A DNA stretch of 64,000 nt from Sialis fuliginosa (lineage: Eukaryota > Arthropoda > Insecta > Megaloptera > Sialidae): contig OY540817.1 in the NCBI GenBank assembly GCA_961205875.1, positions 13,675,001 through 13,739,000 of the forward strand. The letters are read 5' to 3'. Below are positions 12,801-25,350 of this stretch, piece by piece. How positions within the stretch are numbered: the stretch's first letter is position 1; the number at the start of each line of letters is the position of its first letter. Position numbers and translations under genes: made by a program. The notes beneath the pieces were generated by a model. It worked only from the letters and a program-made list of their open reading frames with translations. It made no database searches and was not told where the DNA came from.

Positions 12801-15800
12801 CACTAATCAACCAGTTATTTTAACATTGATCCGCTGATTTGTTCAGTGATTATCCACTATGGTCTACTTTTCACTATTTTACAGTGCAGAGTAGTCCATA
12901 GTCACTATTAATCAGTGACTATTCACGGATTCAGTTTTAGAGAACATATTCCCTTTTCATTTTATAATTTATATTTTTTATAAATTTTTACTTATTTTGA
13001 ATCAATTAGTAAAGAAATGAAAAATGAATGGTCAAAGTAGGGGTGTCAATAAAATAATTGATTTTTTACCCATGGAGGTGAGATTTTCATATTTTTGGTT
13101 TAATCCCCGCCCTCATCCATATTAAAATTAAATAATTTTTATATTTCAGTACCTGTAAACTAGAAAACAATATAAAATAAGTATAGTTTTAACTAAACGT
13201 CGAAATTTTAATTTATTTAATGACAATGGTAATTTTATTAAAGTTTATACTTACTAATGTGTAGTTAAAATATTCAGTGATATTATATCAAAATTTTTAT
13301 TTCACCCCCCCCCCCTTTCACCCCTCTTCCAGAATACATTTTGTTTAGAGATTGCAGATTCACACGGGTGTAAAGCCTCAATGTAATCACGCTTAAGTGG
13401 GGGGGGGGGTATCAATATGGACATTTTGAAGCTATTATTAATTTAACCTTGTACTGGATGAGCCCCTCTCTTCAGAGTTCACTAAAAACTGTCTTTTTAT
13501 AAGACAAATATTACACAAAATAATCACCTTTCTGCGATGCTATCACCTTCAGAATAATCAATAATAAATAGTTTACAATGAATATATCAATTTTATTAAG
13601 AAAAAGTTGCAACCTAAACTCAAATTATTAAAAATTTTAAATTTAAATAATATTATATTTAAAACCCATATATTAATTGTTGCAATCAGTCAATATAAGG
13701 GATAGTGGTAATGGAAGAAAATGTTCATAACAATATATAATTTTTGTTATATATTTGAGAAGTGTGAAGAACAGCGTTTATTTGGAAAAAAGTGAATTAT
13801 CATAATAAAAAAAAAACGCCCTTTGTGGCACCTCTTTATATTCCTGTAAAAATAATATCTTTGACAGAAATATCGTTAAAATATATTTTTATTTTTTATA
13901 ATGCGTTTAGAGTCTATCCGTTTTACTTCTGAATATATAACAGTAAAATTATATACAACCTAATCAATTCCAGCCTTGAAAAAGGGCCTATTATACATAA
14001 TTAGACACTTAAAGGTATTATTTGCTAACCATATTTCATCAGTGGAATTAATAAATAGGTACCTTAAACTAGTTATTTTTTCTCTCATAATTGTAATCTT
14101 GACATTGATAAAATTTCGAAAGATCTAAGATTATTGCTACAAAGGTGAGATGACATCTAAACTAGCATCATTGCCATCATATTCTATACTGTTGTTACTA
14201 TGTCAAAATTCAAACTGAGGTTATACGTACGTATGTACAGAAGTCAATAAACTTTCAACAAATTAGATTGCTAGTTTCTTTTTCGTGGCTAGTTTTTATT
14301 TGTTTTTGTGTTTAAAATGTCTTCATCTTGATTCCACATAGATTCTTCTACATGCTGAATTTTTAATGCCCTTTTTATATAGAATAAAAATAAGCTCACA
14401 CTTAAACGCACAAAAAATTCAAAATATAGGTACTGCTTGTCGATTTTTTAAAACTTTTTATAGTAGAAAAAAGTTCATCTCAATTTTATTTTCTTAAATA
14501 ATTAGTTTTTTTAACAGTTTCCTTAGGGCTTAGAGGGCCGCGTCTTGAAATCTTTATTAGCTCAAAACTTTGAGAAACAGTTAACTTACTTCAACTTTGA
14601 AATTATAACATATCTCTATACCTAAATATTAATTTAATTACCCAATATAAGTTTGATACATCTCCCAACAAATTACATCTCTACCAAGTATAAAAACATT
14701 TTCTTTATTTTTAAATCCATAAACAATATTCTTACTTTGATAATATTATCTCTGAATTTTATTTATCATTTGATCTTCCTTTGTCAACACTAAGTAGAAA
14801 ATCTTTGATCATCTTTCAACAAATTATATTACTGCGCAGTAAATGTAATAACAGATTATACAGAATAGATTTTTCTTTATTTTCAAATACATAAATACTG
14901 TTCCAATATTTATTATTTTATCTTCGATTTTCCCAATTTCCTTACCCAAACAAACTCAGGGAAGTTAAATAAACTAGTTATAGCACTTAGCGTGCTCTGT
15001 GACCTCGCGTCAAGAGACGTAAGGTCAAATTAGAAAGCATATATATTTGCTTAGGTTTTATTTTATGATTTCTTCTTCTTTATTGCTAAATTTACGCACA
15101 TACGTACAATGGTAATTTTTTTCGGTTCTTGGCCTTTATCTATATAGGTATGTACATATTTAATATTCAAAGACATGCTTTTTACTTTAATTTTTATTAC
15201 TTAATAGCCTACTCTTTGTATCATGGTATTTATTATTTAACAATGTCGGGGTTAAATAGCATTTTCTAAATATGATTTAAAATCACAATTTTATGTCTAA
15301 CTTAATTAATTTTTTTCCTTGTATTTAAAAAAAATTAATTTTAAGGTTCGGCCCCCCAGGTTTACACAATCAAAACTTGAGTTATCAAATTTATTAATGT
15401 TTAAAAATGTATATGATAATGTAATATGTTAAATAATAAAATGACCTGACACTAATTTTGAAGGTTTTTTACTGATTTAAAATGTGTGCTGATTTCACGA
15501 AAAACAAATTTTAGATACATAAAATAAGTAGCTTATTGTTAGATTCAGAATGCTCATGAATGCATAACAAGCATCCTAATCCATTATATGAAACTTAGTT
15601 TTAAATACGATACAAAATATTTATTATATAATTCCAAACAATTGATATTTATTTTAAAATCTGAATGATACGCCATTGACCTTACGGAGCATATTTCATG
15701 GAGCACAATGGTAACAATGTTATGTATAGTACGTCTGGTACTTTTGCATTTATAATATTGGTATGAATTTTCTTCTTTAATACTAAAATATTTAGTTAGC

Positions 15801-18800
15801 AAAGAACAAAAAAAAATTTTTTGACTTATGAATAGATTATTTATGAAATTTTTTTTACATCCATAAAATTTTATTTTATTTATCTTTCAGACGTAAAATT
15901 CCGATATAAAAAATGTATGCTATATCTAATCTATCTATACGTTAGTAACATAATACTCGTACAGTTATCCATAATTAAAATAAGCGCATATAACGTCACA
16001 GTTATCAAAAAGATCAATGGTGTACATAATATCTCCAAATACAGTTTTATGCTAATCTTAGTAAAACATCACACCTGCTATCCGATCCGAGGGTGGCCTC
16101 CAGGGCCCGAAACTTAACAGTAATAAATACAGTGGCGTAACCAAGGAGTGGTCACAACTGTAGCCATCAAATGAAAGAGAAAAACTAATTGAATTTATAA
16201 TGAATCACAGGGCCGGGCTAATTGAAAGTATAGTGAAATCGGTTTATGTATAATACACAAAAGTACTCTTGGCTGAAACAATGTTTGGGTCATATTAATC
16301 GAAAAATGGCTGTTCGGGGTCGCCCTCAAAAATGATACATTTTTAAATCAAACAATTTAAAATAACTACTGAGGATTTTATAAGAAATTTATTTATAAAG
16401 ACTTCCGTACTTTAAAAAAATTTAATTATCAATTTTTCCAAAATTTGAAATTATATTTCTAATCTTAGTGCTGAGTTTTCGTAGATTTTTTGTTTCTTCG
16501 CAATATCAAAGATACAAGAAGCTTTGTTAGAATGAGACAAAAAATTATTCTCCGATTTCAAAATTTTAAATTGATCTTTCCGTTTCAGGTCAAGACAAAC
16601 ACTTTTCGTTCTGTGTCTATCTGTCTGTGTGTGTTTGTCCCCTGAATCCTTGTCACATGCATAACTCATAAACCACTGATCTGACTTGTGGACGATACCA
16701 TTTCAAAATCATCTTTAAGGGGGATTAATATTTTTCAATCATCAGTTATTATTTATTTTAAATGGGCTATTTTATCCCCCTTAGCCCACCTCTGTTGATC
16801 ATCAACATATGATTGAATCATGTTAACTATTTATTAATGATAAGATTTTGATTTACATAATTCATTTATTTTACGTGAATTTCTTTTTACTATTATGTAT
16901 TATTAAATATCTAATGACGTTCAGCATATTTAATCTTTGTTTAAAATGTAGGACACACAATCGAACTTTCAATTTTTCGAATTTGATATTATGTGCTCGT
17001 ACATCTTATTAATTATTTCTTTTATTATATAATAGGTACCAGTTGAATCATCCGTTGTTACTCGATGGTTACAGGTTACATATAGTGGGCATTTTGATTT
17101 TATATTTTTAAGTTTCCACATTCGAATTTTCAAACCATTAATTTACCGGAAAGATTTTTTTTATTATTTATTTTATTTTCTTTATCTATGACTCCGGCAA
17201 GTATTTAGACCATATGCCCGTTATTTTTTAAATAATTAATTTTCACACAGTCTTCTATTCTATTGTTTTAATTGATTTTCACCTTGATTAAATTTTAGGA
17301 TTAATATTTTTAAAGTACAATATTATTATATTATAAAATTATAAAAGTGCACATTAGCAAGAAAAAAACCATACACATTATTAAAATTTATTTAGATTAG
17401 CATTTTTATCGTTGGTAAGAAACATTGATGGGTACTATTAAAAAAAATCATAAAAAGATGTGCGTCAGAAGACTTCTTGAAAATATGTAAATTATCAGAT
17501 TTAAAAACAAGTATTTTTATCATATTATTTATCTATTAAACATGTAACTTTATACAAAACATATAATTAAAAATTGTATATATGTTTTTTGTTTTAATAA
17601 TTCATAATTATTTTGGGAATAATTTATTTGCGTGTTTTTGATCTGTATTTGATCTTCTATTATAAACAGGGCCATTTTAAGACCTTCAGAGGTCCTAGAG
17701 AATTACATTAAGTACCATTTATCTAAATTTTTAATTAAAAAAAAGTCGTCTGATATTTCATACAGTCATTCTGAAATTAAAACAACTCACTTCTGTTTTA
17801 TATTATTTTTTACTATGGTGGCCTGGAAATTAATAGTGAACTTTTTTCAGAGAACAATGTTTCATTAGTGAAATAATTAACCATTGGTTCTTAACTTGGT
17901 TAAGTCTTTGAAATAATTCATGTTGTATGAACAGTATTTAATAATTGGAAATCAGTTTGAAAACAAAAAATGAATTTATCTTAGATTTCTCAGATCTATT
18001 ATTGGTGCACCATTTATTATAATTATGTCAAATTTCAGCTTTCCAGGTTAAACGATTCAGTAACTAGAAGGCTGGACATTCTATAGGTGTTCATTTTTTC
18101 CGTTTTCACTAAAAAAGATACATTATAAACAAAATATATGAGAAATGTAGTTTTTACTACATTATGTAATATACCTAAAGAGGTATTTACCCCCATTATC
18201 TCGCTGGACCCGTACAAAAAATGTTTGTATAAATTAATGGGTTTTTTTATACATGATCATGATTTATGATTTTTTAACAATAGAAAATAATAAAATAAAT
18301 TTAACACTGTAGTGATAATACCTGTTTATTTTAAAGATGAGTATTAAAAATAATAAATAAATGCGTCTTTACTTTGTCATGAATCATACTATTATCAAAA
18401 TTTGTATAACTTACTTTTTCATTTACGTTTTCTAAACATTTACATTGTGCGAATTGCAAATGTGTTAATTATTTTTTTCAAATGTGGGTTTCGCTGATAA
18501 AATCATTGTCTAAAAAGGGTATAAGTTCTGAAAACAATGAACTAAACCATATAACAATAAATTTTAAAAACAATTTTCCGAGAATCCTTGCTTAGTTCTA
18601 AGTATTACACTTTTTTAATTTTATGATTTTTCTTAAAAGACTTTACAATTGTTCTTAAACCACTTTACAATTGTGGATATGGTAACTATCATCTCACACG
18701 TACAATACGTACTTCCATTTGACGATCCACGGACAACAGAAAAGCAAACAGGTGTTACGCGAATATCGCTAATTGGTATTACGTAATCAACGTTTCATTC

Positions 18801-21207
18801 ATACCCGCCGTGTAAACATACCAGAGCTGCTGCGTCCCATGAATGGAACAGAGAAAGAGAGAGATATTGTTACACGTGTATCCGTTGAGTTCAGTTTATG
18901 TTTCTGTAAAATTGTCACGTATCATCAGTATTCAATGTCAAAGATTTGTAGAATTGCAGGATTTTGCTCAAATGCATTAAATAAAATCGGTTTTCGAGGT
19001 TCATTATTTTTGTGAAATTTTATTGTTAGTATCTTGAATTGACGATTATGCTCCTGTGAGGCACTCATTATGATTTGTTTTAGTGTTCCGTACCAAAATC
19101 GGAAAAAGGAACACATAGAATCTATTTGTCATATCCTTCTTTCTACTGAATCGTTTGACCTAGAAAGCTGGACCAATAATAGACCTGAGCTATAAAAATG
19201 TAATTTTAAGTTTTTAGCACTATTAAAGTGGAGGGGGGGGGGAGTATCAAAAAAGTATAACGGGTTAAATATATTTTCTGAAGAAAAAAAATTCAGAATA
19301 TGTTAACTACCTTTGGGATAAAATTTTATAACCAAACATATAATCAATTTCGAGTACCCAAATACAGAATGGGTTAAGTTAAGTTAATGTACAAAAGACC
19401 ACAAATTACATCTTATTAATCCTACACACGAAATGCTAATATTACTTCCTTAAGTTTGACCTCAGTTGTATTTGTTTAAGACGCCTAGGTATTCACTTCC
19501 TGGATATGAAACAAAAAATAGCCTACCTTGATAATAAGTAAATTTTTAATTTGATATTATTTTATTTATTGAGATTTATAAAAGAGAATCTTGAATATCC
19601 GACTTAACAGAAACTGAGAGTAGATCAGTTTCTATTGATTTTTAATTTTGATACGATACTTGATTAATGAAATGTTTTTCAAAAAATGAAAAATTTAATT
19701 TAATATCCCATTTATTTAACGATCATTTATAATAATATTGACTGTCGGTTTCTTATATTTATTATTATACAATTGAGGACGTGAGCTCCAAAATTCGTTC
19801 ATTCCATTTAACAAAAATTGAGAAGTCGATCAATGCATTTTGAAATAATTTTTGGCATTCTTTCATATTGTAATATCACTTTTGAGCAAAATTACAATAT
19901 GAAATAATATCAAAAATTCTTTCAAAATGCACTGACATCTCAATTTTTTTTTAATGAAACGAACGAGTTTTGGAACTCACCTCAATTATATATTACCATA
20001 CTCAAGACTCAGACATATCTTGTGTCACCAAACAAGACAAGTTTACGAGGTTTTTTTTTCTAAAAGCTAAATTAGTTTAAAATGAAATTAATAATTTTTA
20101 TAAACTAGGTGAAACTCAAGGTAACTCAATTATTAACCTTCCATTAATTGCACAGTGCATGTGCAATAATTAATATAATTTAATACAAAATTGGCAAACT
20201 ATCATACATTTTTTTGTAATATATACCTATGTATATCTAATTATTGTATAAAGAAGGACGAACATTATACTTATCATTTCTAAATATTACCTGCATATGT
20301 ATATGTATATAATGCGACCGTATCTATTATTTATTGGGAAATTAAAAGTAATTGTAATAGGAAGTTTATTCATTGTAAGATAGTAATTAATGAGTTTACT
20401 ATTATAAATTTGACTACATATGATTGGCCTAGCACTCCTTTAGTTTTGAACTATCCGTATTTTTTTTAATAAAAAAAGATTTTGATTTCGAAAAATTTAG
20501 TTTTTAATTAATATGCAGAACACATACATTAAATTGAATTTTTTACTTTCTAAATAATTAAAAGTAAAAAATTAGATATAATTTGGCGATCGCAGTAATT
20601 ATATAGAATATATACTATGGCCTCGCCGTCTCTAGTTGTTGCACTCGCACACGTTGTTTCCTGTAAATCGCACTCTATTACTGTTACGGGTGATTTTTTT
20701 CACGCGTCTTTACAAACATGCTGTCATGTATTTCTAGTTTTTCATTACTTTGAAAAAACTTGGTTCTGAATTAGTGTTTAAAACGTATATGTACTAACAT
20801 GTTTGTTTTTTTATTCTAGTTACGAAACCGGTAACGGCATAACCGCTCACGAATCGGGATCCCCTGACGCTGGCGGCGGCACTGCAGTTCAAGGCGGATA
20901 CTCATACACCGGTCCAGACGGCGTCCGTTACAGCATCACTTACGTAGCCGACGGTGCCGGCGGGTTCCGGCCTCAGGGAGCGCACCTTCCCACACCACCA
21001 CCCATACCCGCGGCAATTGCAGAGTCGCTAAAGCAGAACGCCGCGGACGAAGCGCGCGGTGTATTCGACGATGGAAGCTATAGAGGGCAGGGAAGCGGTA
21101 CCGGGGCATACGTAGCTCCAGGTCAAGGAAGTGGTGCTTACAGGCCCCAGGTCCCAGTGCAAGCAGCACCTGGAGCTGGAGGTGGTTTTACAGGCTATAG
21201 ATATTAG
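9885..21207 (+). CDS. RR-1 cuticular protein, three exons
   Basis: This is a structural protein of soft cuticle that binds chitin through a Rebers-Riddiford domain. Coding exons are 9885-9896, 11179-11420 and 20820-21207 (642 nt, 213 residues plus stop); donors GTAAGT (9897) and GTGAGT (11421) and both AG acceptors keep the frame. Exon 1 encodes only MELI; joined to exon 2 it makes a signal peptide of about 20 residues (MELILTLTLATMLGPLCMAG). A Gly/Pro-rich stretch follows. The RR-1 domain runs from about residue 70 to 135, with VYSFSYETGNGI, then GGYSYTGPDGVRYSITYVAD and the RR-1 hallmark GGFRPQGAHLPTPPPIP. The tail is rich in Gly, Gln, Tyr and Pro. Intron 2 (9.4 kb) splits the domain at VYSFS/YETG. 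Exon 3 is much more GC-rich than its surroundings. Family assignment is firm; the exact member is not. Confidence 0.93.
10746..11045 (+). mobile_element. CCGGTATTATAA-type MITE, degenerate copy in intron 1
   Basis: This lies in intron 1 of the cuticular gene. It is related over ~250 bp to the intact element at 28928-29224, sharing blocks such as AGTTTCATGAA, ACACCAACGGTATTA and GAAGTATCACTGCTCTAAAT, but its right terminal repeat is missing. Its left part contains a 27-bp near-perfect palindrome (10800-10826, ACAAGCTAGC...GCTAGCTTGT). Confidence 0.65.
12489..12551. promoter_or_regulatory. Pair of CRE-like TGACGTCA palindromes
   Basis: Two perfect 8-bp cAMP-response-element palindromes (12489-12496, 12544-12551) have starts 55 bp apart inside the large intron of the cuticular gene. 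Full CREs are bound by CREB/ATF bZIP dimers. Two in 63 bp of AT-rich DNA is unlikely by chance, but function is inferred from sequence alone. A third lies at 33177-33184. Confidence 0.3.
16483..16722 (+). repeat. Family B dispersed element, 5' part
   Basis: It matches the left third of the copy at 36694-37424: the TTCTTCGCAATATC terminus, the TTCTCCGATTTC block, the TTTCAGGTCAAGACAAACAC block and a (TCTG)n-like run. The match fades past ~16722, so this is a truncated copy. Confidence 0.6.
19766..19992. mobile_element. Foldback MITE-like element in intron 2
   Basis: The segment begins ATACAATTGAGG and ends CCTCAATTATAT, and its halves pair for about 100 bp each with scattered mismatches (for example CAATGCATTTTGAAA against TTTCAAAATGCACTG). 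The centre is near 19880. It is non-coding. Confidence 0.6.
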
Positions 21208-22451
21208 TGATGTAAAATTTGCCAGTTATAACAATTTTGCAGATTTATTTTTGGTTTAATTTTTTTTTACGTAAAATATGCATTATATTATACAATAATT
21301 TTATAAATTATAACTCTTAATGTATGTTTTATCAAATATCTTAGTCACAGTAAAATTGTTTGGGGTCTAAATACATATGTAATGGCTTATTGCATTATTT
21401 TTGTAGGTAACATAAACTTATTATAATTTTATGTCACGGACAGATTGGACATTCTATTTTATGTACAAGACCATCTGTTCAAATGGGCCTTATCATACTT
21501 TATTACTAAAATTTAACAAAAAAATACGGTAAAAGTGGGTATTAAAATGAAATTAATGTAAAAATTGATAATTTCATACAATTAAAAATCCTATGTTAAA
21601 AACTTAAAAAAATATTCTTCCTTCTAAAAAAATGTGACGCTATTTATAGCTCATTTAATTTTGCCCATATTTAAATATAATCTTTATTTACCGTATAACA
21701 AATTTTTCGTACAACTAAATTGTTTTACTTTTTAATAGATAGCTAAAATAAAATCTGCAAAATATGTTCCCTAGTTAACCAATTGCTTCAATGTTCCATG
21801 AATAAAATATACCTATTATATATGTATACACGAATCGATGTATACTTTTATTTATAAGTTTAAGTTAATTATAAACTAAACTAAAAATAATTATGCGATA
21901 TTAATTTTAAATATACACTTTAAAATAAAGTTAATTAAATTAACTTTACAAAAAAATAATATGTATTTAGTTCATAGAAAAAATATGTAAATAAAATATT
22001 AATATGCAAAAATAATTAATGCTAAATAAATAATAAATTATATTATACATTTTTTTCTTATAACCTTTCAATTAACTAAATACTTTAACTCAGGAGCGTA
22101 TCCGCCATATGAAAGAGAATAGAAGAAAATAGAAAACATAATTGCAAACGTTACACTATTAATTAATTAAAATTTAATTAATTTTTATGATATTATGGAC
22201 AATATAACTTGAAAGTGTAAAAAAATGTGTTATACTTATTTTCAAACATAATTTTGAAATTTGTAGCCATTTTCATCTCTATTCTTCATATTAATTATAT
22301 TTTTTTCATTAAAATTGAAACACAATTTTGATTTCTTTATTTTAGTTTTTTTTAAATCAAGAAAATAGTTTAATTTAAATTTTCAATATTTTTACTTGAA
22401 CCTATTGTATTTTTTATTTCTTATACTGTATTGTATAAAGAAAATGTAACG

Positions 22452-22710
22452 GAGTACAATGTACTCTCGATTATCCGGGCTAATACTGGGGAAGACAAGC
22501 ACGAATAATTTAAAAACACGGATAATCAAAATCACCAATTTTTATATGGTTTAAAAATACATATGAATGTTATTTATTTATTTATATTTACAAAGTTTGT
22601 TTCATATGTCAAACAAGACACGTATTCTCATTAAAAAATAACGAATTTAAATAAAATAGTAATTTATTTTAAGCACGGATAATCCACACCTAGATAATCG
22701 AGTGTACAGT
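22452..22710. mobile_element. Tigger/pogo-like MITE remnant
   Basis: The left end contains TGTACTCTCGATTATC and the right end GATAATCGAGTGTACA, terminal inverted repeats of the kind found on insect Tigger/pogo (Tc1-mariner superfamily) elements. A further GATAATC-type motif lies inside at about 22678. There is no transposase, so this is a short non-autonomous derivative. Confidence 0.5.
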
Positions 22711-23619
22711 GTGCCTATTAGTTAATTTTTTTTTCGACTAACCTAAATTAATATGTATTTTGTTTTGAGGTATAAAAATTCTATCTACACCACTGTTTAA
22801 ATTTACATAAAATTAGTCTTAAAGATGAAACATTTATTCATTACAATCTAAGTAGACCGATATTACTCAATATCTTAATTAGAATTTAGAATGTATCTAC
22901 CTTCATGTATAAGAGTTATAAATAACATTTAATTTCATTTTGTAGGGAAATAGTAGTTGATTCATACGAACATTTGTTTAAACTTGACCTATTTTAAATA
23001 AGGTTAGTGTGTTAGATTTTCAATTGAATTTAGCCTATTTCAAGGATTGATCGTATTTTATGTACACAGACAGACAGACAGAATACGGAACGTATTTGTT
23101 TTAATCCGAAATAAGAAATGAATGTGAAAAATTCCTACTATTCTTCCTTTAATTCAGGACTAATTATAAATGAAAGAACTTTAATAAATAAAATTATTAT
23201 TATTAATTTATATATAATACAACTTTTAACGGCCCTTGAACAGCTTGCATACCCCTGATTTAGATAAACACACGGGGTAGTTTAATTAAAATTAATATCG
23301 CTGAATCAGAAAATACGATAAAATATTTCAATGCCATATATTTAACATAACATTGAAATCAATTTAAATGCATTAATAAATAAAATAATAATAATAATAT
23401 ATGGCGTACAATGTAACTATATATACGTTATATTGTAATTATCAGGGTGTTTGTGAAGAATGTTGATTTGATATTATATATACATCTAAGACAAAATTAT
23501 TTCATTCATTGAATTAATTTATATTCTATAACAGTGGTTAATTATAAGGTTTCTCTTAATTCTATTACAAATCCTTAGATGGAAGGAAGGAAGGGGGGGG
23601 GGGGGGTCAAAAGCGTTAC

Positions 23620-23700
23620 TTTTTCTAATTAATTATTTTAAAATACGTTAATTGAAACCAATTTCGGCTGTTGTAGTTAATTTTTCGTGAAATTCTTTTT
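23620..23700 (+). repeat. Dispersed repeat shared with 25070-25140
   Basis: About 60 bp beginning TTTTCTAATTAATTATTTTA are nearly identical to 25075-25135, continuing through the TTTCGGCTGTTG block. The second copy is followed by the hammerhead-like unit at 25255, so this may be a fragment of the same larger retroelement. Confidence 0.5.
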
Positions 23701-23847
23701 AATCAACGTACTTTGCTACTATAATATACATATATTTGTAACCATACTTAAGGATAAGGAGGCCACTTAATCTTTACAAGAAGGAAGGAAGGGGGGGGGG
23801 GGGGGGGTAAAACTAATTATAAGTGCCGAATCATTGGGAGCGTTCAC

Positions 23848-24188
23848 GTCTGACCAAAAAACGGAACAACGAGTTTTGATTGGTTGATTCATGGAATTTC
23901 TGGTGGAATGTACCAGAAATTAAAAGAATGCCATTTTTTAAGCGTGTAAGGAAGTTAGAAAGAAGTAACTAGAAAGAGATAGAAATTAGTGACCAGGCTA
24001 ACCAAAGAACTTTTCTGTTCACTTCATGTTGAGCATTCCTACCAGAACACTAGTTTCTATCTCTTTCTGGTTACTTCTTTCTCACTTCCTTACACGCTTA
24101 AAAAATGACATTTTAATTTCTGGTACATTCCACCAGAAATTCCATGAATCAACCAATCAAAGCTCGTTATTCCATTTTTTGGTTAGAC
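23848..24188. mobile_element. Large foldback element with ~130-bp arms
   Basis: The left half (GTCTGACCAAAAAACGG... to about 23985) is mirrored by the right half (about 24045 to ...CCATTTTTTGGTTAGAC), separated by a ~60-bp loop. The arms share the GATTGGTTGATTCATGGAAT block and the GGTGGAATGTACCAGAAAT block. The interior has no real open frame. Its long arms could fold into an extended hairpin if transcribed. Confidence 0.75.
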
Positions 24189-25254
24189 ATTGGTATTTTT
24201 TGCATCAATACCAGAGAAAAATCCGGTCTTATAATCATTAAACGTACTGTATATTCTTTTTTCGTACATATTATTACGTACCTTTAGGCAAGTAAAATTA
24301 TTACTAATAGGTATTTTGGTGCGTTGTTTTTATTTTATTATAATTCAATTTTCACATCAGCATATTATTGATACAAAATGGTCCATGAATAAAAAAAATC
24401 GCATCCGGTTATGTAATAATTGCTGATATTTAATTCGGTGAAAGTGATTAAATGAATTTTTTTTTTAATATTGATATGTGTCACGATGGTAGCGACGCGT
24501 TCAGTGGTTAAAATCTTAACATATGCGTTTGACAATTAGAATATTTAATTTATTTTATAAAGAAAATAAGTATAACTAATGAAAAATATAATAAATACCC
24601 CGAAAATGGTTGGTGTAAGTTTTCTTCAAAAAAATCTACCAATAAAATATAGAATAGATACTGTTGCGTATAGATTAGGATATTTCTTTTTTTATGAAAT
24701 TAAAAGCCTAATTAGTATACCGCTTCGTTCTTGATAACTGATATAATTCTTTAAATATTAAGAGTTTAAGTGCTTACAACACTAGAAGAAATCAAAAATT
24801 ACAGCTGAAGAAAATCTCTAAAGTCTTTTAATTTAATAATAAAGGTAGGAATAGTTCATTTTTTCACCACACCGTGGCGTACGATCTAAGACACATGTAT
24901 ATGTATTAACACATATTTTTTATGTATTCTCAATTGTATATTGCATGCGATAGTACATTTGTATTTATTTTATTTGCTTGCAGTATTCTTATATGAGAGG
25001 CTCATAATATCCAATTTTTTACCTGTTTTTGTAATTTATTGATATTTAAAAAAACCTCATTAACTACCGAATTTGTTTTCTAATTAATTATTTTAAAATA
25101 CGTTAATTGAAACCAGTTTCGGCTGTTGAAATTGCTTTTTCATATATTAAAAATCAATAAAAAAATTTTTATCAATATACTTTACTACTATATGTGTATA
25201 GTATATGTGCAAAAAAACCTTATACTTTATGTTATACTGTATTATATAACTGGA

Positions 25255-25350
25255 CACCTTCAGAGCCCTGAAGATACCCACTGCAATATGCGTCGAAACG
25301 TTGGCCGATAGAACGACCATAACGACGCATCTTGTACCCAGAAGCCTAAA
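25255..25350 (+). repeat. Short dispersed repeat with hammerhead-like core, copy 3
   Basis: It contains CTGAAGA at 25268-25274 and GAAA at 25295-25298, separated by a segment that can form a short stem. The next ~50 bp (ending ACCCAGAAGCC) also match the minus-strand copy at 4841-4928, so the repeat unit is at least ~90 bp. It may be the terminal piece of a Penelope-like element; no reverse transcriptase is nearby. Confidence 0.4.

Larger units (their letters stand above)
11421..20819 (+). other. Intron 2 of the cuticular protein gene (9.4 kb)
   Basis: This long intron holds no recognisable coding exon. It carries two TGACGTCA palindromes (12489-12496 and 12544-12551), mononucleotide C and G tracts (about 13303-13314, 13399-13408 and 19232-19241), a family B repeat fragment (16483-16722) and a foldback element (19766-19992). 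A GC-richer, CpG-containing patch lies at about 18660-18900 and another at 20585-20710, just before exon 3. Confidence 0.75.

Noticed and set aside
12857..12903. CTATGGTCTACT...AGTAGTCCATAG inverted repeat
   Set aside because: Arms of only ~12 bp with a mismatch; too short to separate from chance in a large intron.
24026..24241. 71-codon open frame
   Set aside because: Sits across the right arm of a foldback element; composition-driven.
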